From Casuarius casuarius (lineage: Eukaryota; Chordata; Aves; Casuariiformes; Casuariidae): DNA of 64,000 nucleotides. The notes under the pieces were generated by a model that did no database searches, was not told the DNA's origin, and saw only the letters and a program-made list of their open reading frames with translations. This document shows positions 61,901-64,000 of this stretch, one piece after another. The stretch spans positions 789,267 to 853,266 of the forward strand of contig PTFA01000055.1 in the NCBI GenBank assembly GCA_003342895.1, read 5' to 3'. Position 1 is the first letter of the stretch, and each line of letters starts with the position of its first letter. A program made the position numbers and the translations under genes.

Positions 61901-64000
61901 AAATCATTTTTTCAATTGAAATTTCCAACTTACAGATTCTGTGATCTGCCTTTGAATTCATAAAGGGCCCTTGCCCTATGCGTATCTTTGATCGTCACAT
62001 CTAAAGATGGAGCAATTTGTAAATATTTAAATATATATCCAGTACAACTATTCTGTTAGATATTATTTCTATTCTAGAAAAGGGGAATTAAAGCAACAGA
62101 GAGTTTGTCAGTCTCAGGTTTAAGACTGAAACCACATTTCTGGGTTTTCTCTCCAGTGCTTGACTTTGAACTCATCAGGAACTTACTTATACATAATATG
62201 GTAGGATCTGAAGAATAAAAACATGTTGAAATTTATTATTTGTATGGCATGAATACATAATGACACTCTAATATTTAATTTGGAAATCAATCTACTAGCC
62301 ACTGAAGTTAGATGAAATTCAATAACCCTTCCATCAGACCTCAACCGGAAAATCAAGAGATGAAAAGTCCACCACTCTTGTGATTTTTCCAATGGTTTAA
62401 GTGTTTTTTACCCACATTGCTGTCTTTCTACTTTGCATGTCTGGTTTCAGCCTCCAGCTACTGGTTCTTATTGTACTTGTACCAGCTGGGTTAAGAAATC
62501 TTAAATTTCTGGTTTACACCCTGTAATCAAATTACTAGTCAATGTTCTTTTTGATAAATTAAACAGACCAAAATTTAAATTCCTTCTCTTCTACAGAATT
62601 CTCTCTGGTTACATAATTTTCTCTGTATCCTCTCTAATATTTCAAGATCTTTTAAAAATGTGACATCAGTCTAGACAGAGTATTCAAATAGAGTCTCATA
62701 AATGCCAGATACGGGGGTAACATCCCCTTCCTACTCCTATTCACAACACTTTCCATATAGGTATTAAGTCTTATTGTAGTCAGATTCAGGTTCCACATTG
62801 ATTCCACAATAAAATCTAGATTTTCTTCCACAGCCACAGTTTTTCAGAACCTAAGTATCTTCTCCAGATACAGCCTGTATTCACTATTCATTGGCATATC
62901 ATTTTATATTTGATTGTATTAAAATACATTCTGGTTGAGTTTCCCCAGTTTACCTAGATGACTCATTGTGGCTGCCTGTCCTCATCAATGTTAAATGTTT
63001 ATCATTTTCATGTCACCTGTAAATTTTATCAGCAGTGATTTTACATTTACTTCCAGATCATTGGTTAAAACGCTGAGTAGCATTGGGTCTTTGTGAAATC
63101 CCACTGCAAAAATCATCTTTTGACAATGATTCTCCACTGACAATTACTCTTTAAAAACCATCTATTAACCAACATTTAACCTATTTAATGTGTTCTATTG
63201 ATACTGTATATTGCTAGTTTTTCAGACAGAATGTCATGTGATATTAACACAAACACTGTTAAAAGTCTAGACCTGTTACATCTCTGTGGTTATCTTTATC
63301 AACCAATCTGGAATCTTATGAACGAAGTGTATCATATTTGTTTGACAGGTCTTATTTAAAGAAAAAAAAAACCACTGTCATGTTAACTAGCGCTAATTGT
63401 ATGACAGTTCTTCAATTCTTCATTAATTGAACCCCTCTTCAACTTTTTATGTCACTAAATCTAACATACTGATACCCTGTCAACTCTGAGGTATCACTGC
63501 AGGGAGGTTCACTGAAATGTATCAGCCCCCTATCAAGTAATGAACACAGCAAAACTTAGACCTTTAGTCCTAGGAATAACCTAGCAATATTTTCTGATAA
63601 ATAGGCATTAGAATAATTTTATATTCTTTAAATATATATTATATCCTCTAGTATTTTCTAAATCATCTTTTCCCTGCATACTTCATCTCTTCAGCCTAGG
63701 GTAAGATCACGTGCCAACTGGAATTTCAAGCAGTGACAAACCCAGTGACTGGTTTGTCATTCATTTGTCAATATTACTTTCACTTGCTTGGGATGTTTCT
63801 TAAATAAGAGTCAGTAGGATGTTAAGAATTAAGAAAAAATCTCAAATCTGAATGTGCCAATGATAAATATGTAGTGTGTTGTATTATTATGATTCAAAGT
63901 TAGTTCTTAAGAATTCTACTTTTTCTGATAGTAGGAACGGAAACAGTTACAATAAATGAAAAGGGAAACATAATTTTCACTTGTTATGACATGTTGTCTT

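Larger units (their letters stand above)
56544..64000. other. Unassigned AT-rich sequence, no gene supported
   Basis: About 7.5 kb. The longest frame outside the CR1 copies lies here (57373-57723, 116 codons, +), but it has no recognised domain. Also present are a (TTTTC)n run (58907-58934), a perfect 16-bp palindrome (58792-58807) and a 34-nt polypyrimidine run ending in TAG at 60353-60388, which resembles a 3' splice site but leads into no recognised exon. Confidence 0.6.

Noticed and set aside
61935..61949. GATTCTGTGATC as a CR1 3' end
   Set aside because: A single partial octamer without the CR1 3' UTR upstream. The same applies to ATTCTGTGAT at about 31982 and 32121.

Overview
The window looks like AT-rich vertebrate nuclear DNA, most likely from a bird. 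The main evidence is three copies of CR1 non-LTR retrotransposons. Two of them end in the ATTCTGTG octamer repeat typical of avian CR1, and I recognise no mammalian-type SINE or L1. A non-avian reptile cannot be excluded from the sequence alone. I found no host protein-coding exon, tRNA, rRNA or known small RNA. Outside the CR1 copies every open frame is about 120 codons or shorter, matches no protein family I know, and is what chance would give in AT-rich DNA. The window is best read as a gene desert or the inside of a very long intron.

Layout. 1-7029 is unassigned AT-rich DNA with a 45-bp tandem duplication at 681-770. A 5'-truncated CR1 (called E1 here) lies at about 7030-9187. It keeps most of the reverse transcriptase with an intact FADD catalytic box, but carries two frameshifts and a stop. 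An older, heavily decayed CR1 fragment (E3) lies at about 15795-16475. A nearly full-length dead CR1 (E2) lies at about 26556-30168. It carries the C-terminal SGNH-esterase part of ORF1, then the endonuclease and reverse transcriptase of ORF2, with catalytic residues replaced in all three domains. All three copies are on the + strand. The other 57 kb is unique sequence with scattered simple repeats, short tandem duplications and hairpins.

The most distinctive non-CR1 structures are a 129-nt polypyrimidine tract with two purines (35933-36061), a 16-bp-stem hairpin (33457-33492), a perfect 12-bp-arm hairpin (50231-50257), and a perfect 22-bp palindrome of alternating purine-pyrimidine sequence inside a TA/CA tract (56302-56323). 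Several stretches rich in TAAT/ATTA homeodomain cores look like possible conserved non-coding elements, but only a cross-species alignment could show that. A two-base N gap follows a T run at 50860-50861.

No genes act together here. The only once-coding modules are the CR1 ORF1 and ORF2, which in a live element would form the RNA-binding/esterase protein and the endonuclease/reverse-transcriptase for target-primed insertion. Nothing here supports a previously undescribed multi-gene system.
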